From the NCBI GenBank assembly GCA_016793165.1, contig JAEULA010000053.1, positions 1 through 38,653 of the forward strand: 38,653 bases of DNA, given 5' to 3'. The notes under the pieces were generated by a model. It worked only from the letters and a program-made list of their open reading frames with translations, was not told the origin of the DNA and ran no database searches. A program made the translations under genes and the position numbers. This document shows, one piece after another, positions 30,096 to 38,200 of this stretch (the first letter of the stretch is position 1; each line of letters opens with the position of its first letter). This DNA is from Alphaproteobacteria bacterium (lineage in GTDB: Bacteria; Pseudomonadota; Alphaproteobacteria; CACIAM-22H2).

Positions 30096-31340
30096 GTGGC
30101 CCCGGGCTGGCGGCGGCTTGTCGAGGTGGCATCGACACCGCCTTATCGCTGGTACCTGCTGGGACAGGTTGCCGACACGCTCGGCGTGTGGATGCAGCGA
30201 TTGGCGATCGGCTGGCTGGTCTGGGAGCTGACCCACTCCGCGGGCTGGCTCGGCGCCGCCACCTTCATCAAGTTCGCACCCACGATCGCGCTAGGCCTTG
30301 TCGGCGGCTGGCTCGCCGACCGGTTTCCACGCGGCCTCATCGTCATCTCGGTTCAGGCGCTCGCGGTGGTCAAGACGGGGCTGATCGCGCTGCTCCTGGC
30401 GCTCGGCGCGCTCAACCTGCCGGTCCTGCTGCTGCTCGAACTGCTGATCGGGATCGGCATCGCCCTCTCGCAAGCGGCGTCGCGCGCCCTCGTCGTCGAG
30501 ATGGTGCCGGCCGATCGCCTGCCGTCCGCGATCGCGCTCAGCTCGATCGTCTTCAACATCTCCTCGCTGATCGGCCCGGTGATCGCCGGCGCAATCATGG
30601 TCGCGATCGACGTGGTCGCCTGCATGTGGATCATCACGGCGCTGTTCGCGACCAATCTCGCGGCCTACGTCTCGATCGCCCGCAGAATCAGCCGTCCGTC
30701 CGCGAGCCAGGGCGAGCCGATGCTGCGCGCGATCTCCTCGGCGCTGCGCCATGCGATCGGCCATGACGGGATCGGACCGCTCCTGGCGCTGCATCTCGCC
30801 TTCACCCTGTCGGCGCGCCCGCTGATCGAGCTGCTGCCCGCCTTCGCCGGCGGCGTGCTCGGCGGCGGCGTCGGCGATGTGACGATGCTGACCAGCGCGG
30901 TCGGCATCGGCGCGGCCGCGGCCGGACTCTATCTGGGCACCCGACGGCAAGGCGGGCTGTGCCTGCTCGTGGTCTACGCGATGCTCGGCCTCGGAATCGC
31001 GATGCTCGCCTTCGCCGAGGCGCCGACGCTGCTGGTCGCGACGCCGCTTGCGGTCTTCGTCGGCGCCGGCATGACCATACGCGGGGCCGGCATCGAGACG
31101 CTGATCCAGCTCGCCTCGTCGGATCAGCTGCGTGGTCGCGTGCTCAGCTTCTACGGCATGCTGCTCAACGGCGGGGTCGCCTGCGGCAGCGTGATGATGG
31201 GCCTGCTCGCGGATGCGATCGGGCTGCGGCTCGCGATCGTCGTGATGGCGCTCGGCGCGCTCGGCGTGTGGGCGTGGGTCCATCCGCGTCGCGCGCGAAT
31301 GACGGCGGCGCTCGAACCCCACAATCCTCCCCAGGTTTGA
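30096..31340 (+). CDS. MFS transporter (EntS/MFS_3-like)
   Basis: A 414-residue integral membrane transporter with about 12 helices. Family signs are YRWYLLGQVADTLGVWMQRL in helix 1, GGWLADRFPRG (the MFS loop 2-3 motif), the central loop around ARRISRPSASQGEPMLRAIS, and FVGAGMTIRGAGIETLIQLA followed by LRGRVLSFYGMLLNGGVACG. It is most like exporters of small organics or siderophores of the MFS_3 group; the substrate is unknown. The GTG start at 30096 lacks a close ribosome-binding site, with GGGGGGAG about 30 bases upstream. The last residues PPQV and the TGA come from a REP-A unit. Confidence 0.85.
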   Translation: MAPGWRRLVEVASTPPYRWYLLGQVADTLGVWMQRLAIGWLVWELTHSAGWLGAATFIKFAPTIALGLVGGWLADRFPRGLIVISVQALAVVKTGLIALLLALGALNLPVLLLLELLIGIGIALSQAASRALVVEMVPADRLPSAIALSSIVFNISSLIGPVIAGAIMVAIDVVACMWIITALFATNLAAYVSIARRISRPSASQGEPMLRAISSALRHAIGHDGIGPLLALHLAFTLSARPLIELLPAFAGGVLGGGVGDVTMLTSAVGIGAAAAGLYLGTRRQGGLCLLVVYAMLGLGIAMLAFAEAPTLLVATPLAVFVGAGMTIRGAGIETLIQLASSDQLRGRVLSFYGMLLNGGVACGSVMMGLLADAIGLRLAIVVMALGALGVWAWVHPRRARMTAALEPHNPPQV

Positions 31341-31380
31341 TTTCCGGGCCTGACTTCCGCAGAACGAAACCTGGGGAGAC
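31324..31380 (+). repeat. compact REP-A inverted pair between convergent genes
   Basis: ATCCTCCCCAGGTTTGATTT (31325-31344) and inverted GAAACCTGGGGAGA (31366-31379) enclose about 21 bases. The left arm contains the stop codon of the MFS gene. The pair separates that gene from the convergent gene ending at 31397, so it may act as a two-way terminator. Confidence 0.8.
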
Positions 31381-31396
31381 TTGGGAGCCGGGAGCC

Positions 31397-32089
31397 TCAC
31401 TCGTCGCGCCCGTCGACCGACACCAGGCCGAGCCCGGGCGAGAAGATGTAGGTGCCCTCGTCGTTCCAGCGGAACTTCAAGGAGTGCGCGACGCAGGCGT
31501 GCTCGAAGTCGAGTTCGATGATCCGGATCACGGAGCCGCGGCAGCGCCGCTCCTCGCCCTGGCGCCATTCGCCGAGCGGAAACTTGAAGCACTCCTCCAT
31601 CTCGCGCGACCGGCCGCGCCGGTCGTCGGAGATCCGGCCCAGGCCGTCGCCGCGCTCGTTGATGCGGAACACCTGGCTGACCACGCCCTTGCGCGCGCTG
31701 TGTCGCGTGCGATGGAGCGTGGCGAGATCGGGCCGATCCGGCGCCGGATGCGGCGCCGTGATGGTGATCGGTGGGTGATCGTGGGGATGCTGCGGCTTGC
31801 GCGTCACGCTCATCGGCCGCAGCTGCATCGCTCGATCGCCGTTCCACGGCGCCCCGCTGTAGAGCTCCGGCGGTATGAACCGCGCGGCCGCACGTCCCGT
31901 CGCGTCAAACGTGGTCGCCCCGCGCCACGGCTCCGCCGCCGCCGTCGTGCCGAGGCAGGCGGCCGCGGCGCCGTCGACCGAGGCGGCGAGATGGACGCAG
32001 ACGACGAGGCTCGTCACGAGTCGGCGCGTAGGCCAGGACAACCGGAACAAGGGCGACCTCCGGGAGCGGGGAGTGCCCAGCGTGGCCAT
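31397..32089 (-). CDS. secreted hypothetical protein
   Basis: A 230-residue protein. Residues 20-45 (TRRLVTSLVVCVHLAASVDG, AAAA) form a probable signal peptide preceded by a basic stretch. The mature part begins near CLGTTAAAEPWRGATTFDAT and continues through YSGAPWNGDRAMQLRPM. It ends in a charged beta-rich segment (EERRCRGSVIRIIELDFEHA, then FRWNDEGTYIFSPGLGL). No family is recognised. The start is uncertain: ATG 32089 has no good ribosome-binding site. The 3' end lies 17 bases from a REP-A inverted pair shared with the convergent MFS gene. Confidence 0.65.
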   Translation of the reverse strand: MATLGTPRSRRSPLFRLSWPTRRLVTSLVVCVHLAASVDGAAAACLGTTAAAEPWRGATTFDATGRAAARFIPPELYSGAPWNGDRAMQLRPMSVTRKPQHPHDHPPITITAPHPAPDRPDLATLHRTRHSARKGVVSQVFRINERGDGLGRISDDRRGRSREMEECFKFPLGEWRQGEERRCRGSVIRIIELDFEHACVAHSLKFRWNDEGTYIFSPGLGLVSVDGRDE

Positions 32090-32150
32090 GAATCGCTAGG
32101 GAAATCTGAACAACCCGAGCCGGATCCCTGAGTGCCGCCGAGCGGCGACG

Positions 32151-32176
32151 CCGATCCGGGCGCCGTCCCGGATCGG
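32151..32176 (+). repeat. family-C palindrome
   Basis: CCGATCCGGG, loop CGCCGT, CCCGGATCGG: a perfect 10-bp stem. It lies between divergent genes (31397-32089 minus, 32265 plus), so it is not a terminator. It shares CCGGGCGCCGTCCC with the copies at 11853 and 27261. Confidence 0.6.
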
Positions 32177-32264
32177 AGCACGATGTGCCGGGTCGTTGCC
32201 TGGAGATCCCGCGGCGGGAACTATGTCACCAAGGCATCCGTCGCATCGGAGAAGAGTTGACGAC

Positions 32265-32906
32265 ATGAGCGAGTTGGTCATCTGGACATTCGACTGGGTG
32301 CCCCTGGGTCCCCGCGGCTTCGTGCGCGATCTCAGGCTCCGGTGGGCTTGCGAGGAGGCCGGGCTGGCCTACGCGGTTCGGACCGTTCCCTTCGACGGAC
32401 GGGAGACCAACCATCTGATGCAGCAGCCTTTCGGACAGGTGCCGTTCCTGCGTGACGGCGATCTCGAGATGTTCGAGAGCGGCGCCGCCTTGCTGCATCT
32501 CGCCCGGAAGAGCGAGAGGCTGATGCCGCGCGACGCGGCCGGCGAGGCGGCGACGGTCCAGTGGATGATCGCCGCGCTCAACTCGATCGAGATGGTGAGC
32601 GTCCCCTGGTGGTTCCTCGAGATCTCCGGCGCAAAGGAGAACCATCTTTCAGGCTGGATGGGGAAGCGGCTCGACCAGCTCGAGGCCGTCCTGCGCGGAC
32701 GCGAATGGCTGGCCGCCGGTCGCTTCACGGCGGCGGATCTGCTGATGGCGGACGTCCTCCGCGTTCCGAAGGTCCGCGCCTTCGGCGATCGCCCCGCGAG
32801 CGAGTCCTATATCGCTCGCGTCACCGAACGCCCGGCCTTCGCGACGGCGCACGCCGCCCAACTGGCCCACTTCGCCGCGGCCGATGCGGGCAGATCGGCA
32901 AGCTGA
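32265..32906 (+). CDS. glutathione S-transferase
   Basis: A 213-residue cytoplasmic enzyme of the GST superfamily. The thioredoxin-like N-terminal domain has VPLGPRGFVRDLRLRWACEE, GRETNHLMQQPFGQVPFLRD (the conserved cis-proline before the strand) and GDLEMFESGAALLHLARKSE (the E-S pair contacts the glutathione gamma-glutamyl group). The helical C-terminal domain has GREWLAAGRFTAADLLMADV, the capping motif. The lack of an early catalytic serine or cysteine in the first helix makes the class uncertain. It presumably conjugates glutathione or reduces a small molecule. GAAGAG eight bases upstream supports ATG 32265. Confidence 0.9.
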   Translation: MSELVIWTFDWVPLGPRGFVRDLRLRWACEEAGLAYAVRTVPFDGRETNHLMQQPFGQVPFLRDGDLEMFESGAALLHLARKSERLMPRDAAGEAATVQWMIAALNSIEMVSVPWWFLEISGAKENHLSGWMGKRLDQLEAVLRGREWLAAGRFTAADLLMADVLRVPKVRAFGDRPASESYIARVTERPAFATAHAAQLAHFAAADAGRSAS

Positions 32907-32965
32907 CCTGCGGCCCTGCAATCTTCCCCGGAGCCGGCCTCCGGCGCCGCGAGGTCTCCGCCGCT

Positions 32966-33820
32966 TCAGGACTTTTCGCCGGTGATGAACGGGTTCATGA
33001 GCATGGGCTTCAGGTCGAGATGCCGATGGTCCTGGAACTCCGGCAGACCAATGCGCATGCCGAGATGCCCCGCCGCGGGCTCGCGCGTGTAGGTTCCGAA
33101 CAGCCGGTCCCAGAACGAGAACAGGCCGCCGAAATTGCTGTGCAGCTCGGCGGGCACGATCGAGTGGTGCGCGCGATGCATGTCCGGCGTCAGCACCAGC
33201 CAGCGCATCGCGCGATCGGCGCCGGCCGGCAGCCGCACGTTGGCGTGCACCCAGAATGTCGTCATCGGATAGATGAGCTCGTAGACGAGGACGGCGATGA
33301 CCGGCACGCCGAGCATCGCGACGACGGCAACCTTGGCGGCCCACATGATCAGGGCCTCGGCGGGATGGAACCGGACCGCCGTCGTGACGTCGAAGTCGAG
33401 ATCCGTGTGGTGCACGCGATGGATGCGCCACAGCAGCGGCACGCGGTGCAGCAGGTAGTGTTCGGTGTAGCGGCAGAGATCCATCAGCAGGATCCCGAGC
33501 ACGAAGGCCCCCCAGTAGGGCAGGTCGAAGCGACGGAGCAGCCCCCAATCCGCCGCCCAGGCCGCGAGCGCCGTGCCGACGGCCGCACCCGGAAACACCA
33601 GCCAGATCAGCGCCGTGTTGACGAACATGATGCCGAAGTTGCCGCGCCATCGCCGGCGCAGCGACGCATCGAGGCGCCGGAGCGGCGCGACGGCTTCCAA
33701 CAGCGCGACGCCTATGAACGTCCCGAAGAACAACACGATGTAGATCGTCAGATGATGCGCGTCGAGCAGCGCTTCCATGGAGTCGCGCATCAAGGCCGCC
33801 CGCGCATCATGGTGATCCAC
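32966..33820 (-). CDS. fatty-acid hydroxylase/sterol desaturase family membrane enzyme
   Basis: A 284-residue membrane di-iron enzyme. The histidine boxes are present in order: HYLLH (in RYTEHYLLHRVPLLWRIH), HRVHH, then HRAHH (in LTPDMHRAHHSIVPAELHSN). FHPAEALIMW and FWVHANVRLP are family segments. Membrane helices flank the boxes (YIVLFFGTFIGVALLEAV; AVVAMLGVPVIAVLVYELIY). It should hydroxylate or desaturate a lipid using O2. Starts are possible at 33820, 33790 and 33778, and none has a strong ribosome-binding site. The hydrophobic N-terminus begins soon after 33778. It is a single-gene unit. Confidence 0.88.
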   Translation of the reverse strand: MDHHDARAALMRDSMEALLDAHHLTIYIVLFFGTFIGVALLEAVAPLRRLDASLRRRWRGNFGIMFVNTALIWLVFPGAAVGTALAAWAADWGLLRRFDLPYWGAFVLGILLMDLCRYTEHYLLHRVPLLWRIHRVHHTDLDFDVTTAVRFHPAEALIMWAAKVAVVAMLGVPVIAVLVYELIYPMTTFWVHANVRLPAGADRAMRWLVLTPDMHRAHHSIVPAELHSNFGGLFSFWDRLFGTYTREPAAGHLGMRIGLPEFQDHRHLDLKPMLMNPFITGEKS

Positions 33821-33883
33821 GCATCGGATGCCCCGACGATCGGATGCGCCGCAAACGGCCGGCTCGCCGTTCCGGCGCTCGGG

Positions 33884-34060
33884 TCAATCGTCGCGCCTGG
33901 TGCGATAGAACGCGACCAGCCCCGCGAGTGCAGCCCCGACGATCGACAAGGTCGTCGGCTCCGGGACGACGGTCGGAATGCGCGCCAGCGCCGGCATGCT
34001 GACGAGACTCAGCGCTGCCGCGACAAGCGCAAGGCGCCCAAGCGCCGAATGATGGAGCAT
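33884..34060 (-). CDS. minimal 58-residue PEP-CTERM protein
   Basis: A very small exported protein: basic start MLHHSALGRLALVAAALSLV, signal end SMPALA, then only about five residues (RIPTV) before a full sorting tail VPEPTTLSIVGAALAGLVAF, YRTRR, DD. It is a signal peptide and an exosortase tail with almost nothing between. ATG 34060 has GGGGGAGG six bases upstream, a strong site, so it is likely expressed. The function could be as an anchor or competitor substrate; this is speculation. It could also be the remainder of a larger gene after deletion. Confidence 0.7.
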   Translation of the reverse strand: MLHHSALGRLALVAAALSLVSMPALARIPTVVPEPTTLSIVGAALAGLVAFYRTRRDD

Positions 34061-34237
34061 CGATGACCTCCCCCTGTTCGTGGCCATGGCCGCTGCATGA
34101 AGCGGGCGTGATCGAACCAGCGCCGAGGCCCGAGCAAAGAATAGTCATGTCCGTCGAGCGCCAACAATCGACAACTCGCCGGCGCTCGACTCTTCAACTC
34201 CCGAATGTGCAACCAGCGATACGCCTAAGCGCCCCGC

Positions 34238-34262
34238 CAAGGCCTCCGCAGGTTTGATCTCC
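34238..34262 (+). repeat. REP-A unit (diverged)
   Basis: AAGGCCTCCGCAGGTTTGAT then CTCCG. It is the last recognisable copy in the window, 122 bases beyond the stop of the FGGY kinase gene. Confidence 0.6.
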
Positions 34263-34384
34263 GAAACGCCGCAAGCGCACGCCACCGTGGGTGGCAGCGG
34301 AAGCGCGCGGGAGGAGGTCCGCGCGGCGGACGGAAGACTCCCGGGAGCCAGAAGCTCCGAGAGGTTGGGCCGCCGGAGTGAGAT

Positions 34385-35707
34385 TCACACCCCGGTCGCC
34401 GCCGCCCGCGCCAGTTTCAGCAGCCCCATCAGCGTCTCCTCCTGCTCCGGCACTTCGCGCATCGGGAGAAGGAAGCGGTCGGCGATGCGCTGGCGCAACG
34501 CCGGAAAGGCCTGGACGAGGCCGCCCGAAACGGCGAGGCGGGTCCAGCTCGGCGTCGCGGCGAGCCGTCGCGAGCAGGCGAGATAGCTGTCCGCCATGAA
34601 ATCGAAGGCGGCGCGGAAGAGGTTGCCGACCGTGAGGTTCTCGGTCGTGATGCCCTCGATCCGCCCGCGATCGCCCATGGCGCTTGCGAAGAAGCCGAGG
34701 TCGCAGGCAAGACCGCCGGCGTCGCTCGACACCTCGGTCGCGGCCGCGATCAGCCGCCAGGAATCTGCGATCTCGATTCCGGCGGCACGCGGCAGCTCCG
34801 TCAGCAGCGATTCCAGGACCGCCAGCGAGCGGCCGGCGGGGATGTGCGTGACCGTGTTCAGGAACTTGCCGCCGAACCAGCAGCGCGACTGGCAGTCGCC
34901 CGGTTGAAAGGTCGACGTGACCTGGCTGACCTGCGAGCCGGTCGAGGCATTGATCGAAAGCTCCGTGGGCCCGAGCTCGATGCCGAACAGCGCCGCCTGC
35001 TGGTCGCCGATGGCGGCAAAGGCGTCGATCCGCCGCCCCTCGGCCACGACCTGCCCGACCGGCTCCTCCTCGCCAGCAAGCTCCGGCCAGCGCAAGCCCG
35101 CGATGCGCGCGGCCGCGAAGGCCTCGTGATGCCAGTCGCCGGAGCGGAGGTCGAGGAGTCCGATGGCGTTGGTGCGATGCATGCGCGGCGGCGCCGCGCA
35201 CAGCGCCGCCAGCACGTAGTCGCCGATCGTGACGGGCATGGCGCCGGCGGGCAGCTGGCCACGCCGCGCAAGCCAGTTCAGCAACGCCGAGGTCGAGCCG
35301 GGCTTGAGCTCCTTGCCCAGCTGCTCGAACTGCGCGTCGGTCCAGGACTCGCGGAGCGCCTGCAGCGGCGGTGCCGCGGCGCCCGCGTCCGGCTGCAGCG
35401 TTCGCTGGTCGCGCCACGACAGATAGCGCGTCAGCGGCCGCCCGCGCGCGTCGACGAGCACCACGCCGCCCATCTGGCTGGCGATGCGCAGGCCCCGCGC
35501 GTCCGGCGTCCGGCGCAGCAGGGAGATGAGGACCTTGCGCGCGCCTTGCACGATCGCGTCGACGTCGACCTCGTGGAAGCCCGGGGCGAGGTCCGGCACG
35601 GGATCGGGGAACGGCGTCCTCTCGGTATGCGCCACGAGGGCGCGCTCGAGATCCAGGACCCCGCCTTTGATCGAGGAGGAGCCGATGTCGATTGCGATGC
35701 TGCGCAT
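34385..35707 (-). CDS. FGGY-family carbohydrate kinase
   Basis: A 440-residue ATP-dependent sugar kinase. N-terminal phosphate-binding motif: SIAIDIGSSSIKGGVLD. The catalytic aspartate is in AAIGDQQAALFG, and NASTGSQVSQVTS is the glycine/serine-rich ATP loop. The C-terminal adenosine motif is LAVSGGLVQAFPALRQRIAD. The layout is that of FGGY kinases (xylulokinase, sedoheptulokinase and relatives); the missing family-specific substrate residues prevent a precise name. ATG 35707 was chosen over the ATG at 35752 because it begins the first beta strand directly (MRSIAIDIG). A REP-A unit follows its 3' end. No sugar-transport genes are adjacent. Confidence 0.88.
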   Translation of the reverse strand: MRSIAIDIGSSSIKGGVLDLERALVAHTERTPFPDPVPDLAPGFHEVDVDAIVQGARKVLISLLRRTPDARGLRIASQMGGVVLVDARGRPLTRYLSWRDQRTLQPDAGAAAPPLQALRESWTDAQFEQLGKELKPGSTSALLNWLARRGQLPAGAMPVTIGDYVLAALCAAPPRMHRTNAIGLLDLRSGDWHHEAFAAARIAGLRWPELAGEEEPVGQVVAEGRRIDAFAAIGDQQAALFGIELGPTELSINASTGSQVSQVTSTFQPGDCQSRCWFGGKFLNTVTHIPAGRSLAVLESLLTELPRAAGIEIADSWRLIAAATEVSSDAGGLACDLGFFASAMGDRGRIEGITTENLTVGNLFRAAFDFMADSYLACSRRLAATPSWTRLAVSGGLVQAFPALRQRIADRFLLPMREVPEQEETLMGLLKLARAAATGV

Positions 35708-35748
35708 GCGGGTCCGATGAGCGCTGGAGGACGAAGTCTGACGGGAGA

Positions 35749-37950
35749 TCACCGGCCGGGATCTGCGGCCAATCGGGCCAGACCTGAGCGCGCGCTCTCG
35801 CTCAAGGCGCGAGCGGCAGGGCAGTTCTCCGCGAGCAGCCCCGCGGCAGTCAAGCGCACGTAGCGAGGCGACGGCGCGGCGGCGGACGCCGCGCGCAGCC
35901 GCCGCAGGATGACGGTCGCCGCCAGCTCGTCGGCGCAGCCGAATCTCGTGAGTGCCGATGCGAGCTGTCGGTGGAAGTCCTCGGAGTCGGTCCCCTCGGA
36001 GCTTCCGGGTGCCGCGATCGGCCCGGCCGTGTCCGCCTGCTTCACGGGAGGGTCGGTGCAGCGCCCGTTTCCGAGCAAGCGATCATATGATCCGGGCGGC
36101 GCGCCGCGTCCGATCTCGCGATCGACCAGGTCGATCGCGCGCTTGGCGACCAGCGCCATGACGTTGAGATCGGGCGCGGCGTCGTTCGTGCGCAGGTCGG
36201 TCGCGATCGCGCGCGCGCCCTGGAGGCAGGTCTCGCCGGACCTCGCGCGCGCGAGGCTCGTGCCGACGAGCGAGGCCCGATCGAGCTCGGCACGCTCGAG
36301 CTGCGCCTCGTCGAGAACGGCGAAGTCGAGATCGGCGCGCGCGAGACCGGCGCCGCGCAGATCGGCGCTCTTCAGATGGGCGCCCTCGAGTTGCGCGCCG
36401 GCGAATCCGGCGAGGCTCAGCAGCGCCTCCTCGAGGTCGGCGCCGCGCAGCTGCGCGGAGGTGAAGTCCGCGAGCGGGAACTTGCCGCGCTCGAGCCGCG
36501 CGCCCTGCATGCGGGACCCGAGGAAGCGGGCCATCGGCGCCACCGCCTCGTAGAGATTGGCGACTTCGAGATGCGATCGGCTGAAGTCCGCCGCGCCGAG
36601 CCGCGCCAGGCGCAGGTCCGCGGCCTGGACCTGGGCGTCGGCGAGCCGAGCGCCGCGCAGGTCGGCGGCGATCAGATCGGCCTTCGGCATCTTCGCCTCG
36701 GCGAAATCGGCGAATCGCAGCACACGGCCGCGCAGCGACAGGCCGACGATCTCGTCGAGCTGTGCACGGCCGAGCTGGCCGCGGGCAAGGGCGGCGAGGA
36801 TCGGTGCGCTGGGCTCGCGGCCGAGCAGGACCGTGTTGCGGGCCTGCAGGAAGCGACAGAAGCGGTCCTGCCACTCGCACAGCAGGAGGTCCACCGGCTG
36901 GGTTGCGAGCGCGGCGCCGTTGCGCGCGATCCAGCTCTCGCCGGCGCGCGCCTCCCACCACGCCTGCATGCGGTGCCGGCCGACCGTCGCCGACTCGGGC
37001 CCGGGAATCTGCGCGAAGACCGCCATCAGTCCGCCCGCCACCAGCCCGCTGCCGAGCATTGCCGGCGCGATCGCATGGAGGCGCCCGCGCGGGGGCGTCG
37101 CGCTCACGACTGCCGTCGCGCTGTCGCGCCGGCGCCGCGCGTGGAACCACCACAACGCCGCGAGGTCGGCGAGCAGCGTGGCGGTGTGTAGGAGCGTGAT
37201 CGCCGAGCTCTGATAGCGAAGAAATCCGAGCTGGCTGGCGACGAGGACGAGGATCGGAAAGCAGGTGATCGTGAACCACTCGATCACCGCGTACAGCGCG
37301 ACGCCGACGCGATCGGCGACATGCGCATCGTCGTCCGCAGCGGATTCGCGGCGGCCCGCGCGCAGCGCCTGCAACGGCACGAAGGCGGCGCTCGTGAGGA
37401 TCGACCGGTAGTGGAGACGATCGGCGTCGTCGGGGACATGCGCGGCCAGGAGATCCTCGAGGCGCCCGAGCAGCCGTGTCAGGTGGTCGAACTGGATCAG
37501 CGCGTTGATGTGAAGGAAGGCGAAGATCGGCGGCGCGATCGAGAACGACAGCACGAGCGGGATCTCGATGCCGAGCTGGCCGACGCGCGCCGCGGATCCG
37601 CGCAGGATCGCCTCGTCGCTCGCCGAGAAAATGGCGGCGATCAGGTAGAGGCCGGTCAGCAGCAGCGCGAGGCCCGTGGTCCGCGCGATCTTGGCGTTGT
37701 CATTGATCGCGTCGACGAGCTTGCCGACATAGTCCTTCGCCTCGGGCCGGATCGCGACGGGTTCGGCGGCGACGGCTTCGGTCGTGTCGGGCCTGGCTCC
37801 TGCGGGGGCGGGGTCGGTCTGCAAGGTCCTCTCCCGATACGCCGGCGCGTCGCCGACGAGGTTGCGAAGAGTACGAGTCAGCCACGACGGCGCGGGGCTC
37901 CTTCGGCTCTCGCGACCGCCCGCCGCCTCCTGCCCGGAGGTCGGCGACAC
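35749..37950 (-). CDS. pentapeptide-repeat membrane protein
   Basis: About 733 residues. The N-terminal 75 are basic and disordered. Then come four or more membrane helices (TGLALLLTGLYLIAAIFSAS, IEIPLVLSFSIAPPIFAFLH, WFTITCFPILVLVASQLGFL, LGSGLVAGGLMAVFAQIPGP). From about residue 410 a pentapeptide-repeat region runs for some 230 residues. It shows the A(D/N)LxxA rhythm (KADLIAADLRGARLADAQVQ, AADLRLARLGAADFSRSHLE), which folds into a right-handed quadrilateral beta helix. The final 150 residues are helical. The function is unknown; such proteins are often scaffolds. The start is uncertain: GTG 37950 is the first plausible codon, and ATG 38202 overlaps the neighbour's start and adds repeat-free but signal-less sequence. 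Confidence 0.75.
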   Translation of the reverse strand: MSPTSGQEAAGGRESRRSPAPSWLTRTLRNLVGDAPAYRERTLQTDPAPAGARPDTTEAVAAEPVAIRPEAKDYVGKLVDAINDNAKIARTTGLALLLTGLYLIAAIFSASDEAILRGSAARVGQLGIEIPLVLSFSIAPPIFAFLHINALIQFDHLTRLLGRLEDLLAAHVPDDADRLHYRSILTSAAFVPLQALRAGRRESAADDDAHVADRVGVALYAVIEWFTITCFPILVLVASQLGFLRYQSSAITLLHTATLLADLAALWWFHARRRRDSATAVVSATPPRGRLHAIAPAMLGSGLVAGGLMAVFAQIPGPESATVGRHRMQAWWEARAGESWIARNGAALATQPVDLLLCEWQDRFCRFLQARNTVLLGREPSAPILAALARGQLGRAQLDEIVGLSLRGRVLRFADFAEAKMPKADLIAADLRGARLADAQVQAADLRLARLGAADFSRSHLEVANLYEAVAPMARFLGSRMQGARLERGKFPLADFTSAQLRGADLEEALLSLAGFAGAQLEGAHLKSADLRGAGLARADLDFAVLDEAQLERAELDRASLVGTSLARARSGETCLQGARAIATDLRTNDAAPDLNVMALVAKRAIDLVDREIGRGAPPGSYDRLLGNGRCTDPPVKQADTAGPIAAPGSSEGTDSEDFHRQLASALTRFGCADELAATVILRRLRAASAAAPSPRYVRLTAAGLLAENCPAARALSESARSGLARLAADPGR

Positions 37951-38200
37951 GACGGAAGCGTACAGTCGGCCTGTCGGGGTGCGAAGCCCTCCGGGAGAAC
38001 GCCCGCGCAGGCTTCCCCGGATCTGGCACGTCTGCGAGCCGGAACCGCCGCGCGGTGCGCGCGTTGCGGCGAGTGCGTGATTGCGCGCGAAGCGTCGCCT
38101 GCCGGGATTGCGGCCACCGACCGGCGAAGGGCTGCCGGTCGTCGGACCGCAGCGATCGCAACGCGGCCGAGCCGGGCCGACGTCGAGCGGAGAGGACCCC

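Noticed and set aside
30291..31847. Long minus-strand open frame opposite the MFS gene
   Set aside because: It consists of His/Asp/Arg-rich low-complexity sequence antisense to well-conserved membrane helices.
34194..35417. Minus-strand open frame of about 400 codons overlapping the FGGY kinase
   Set aside because: Another frame of the same strand encodes a full kinase with all motifs; this one is Ala/Arg-rich shadow.
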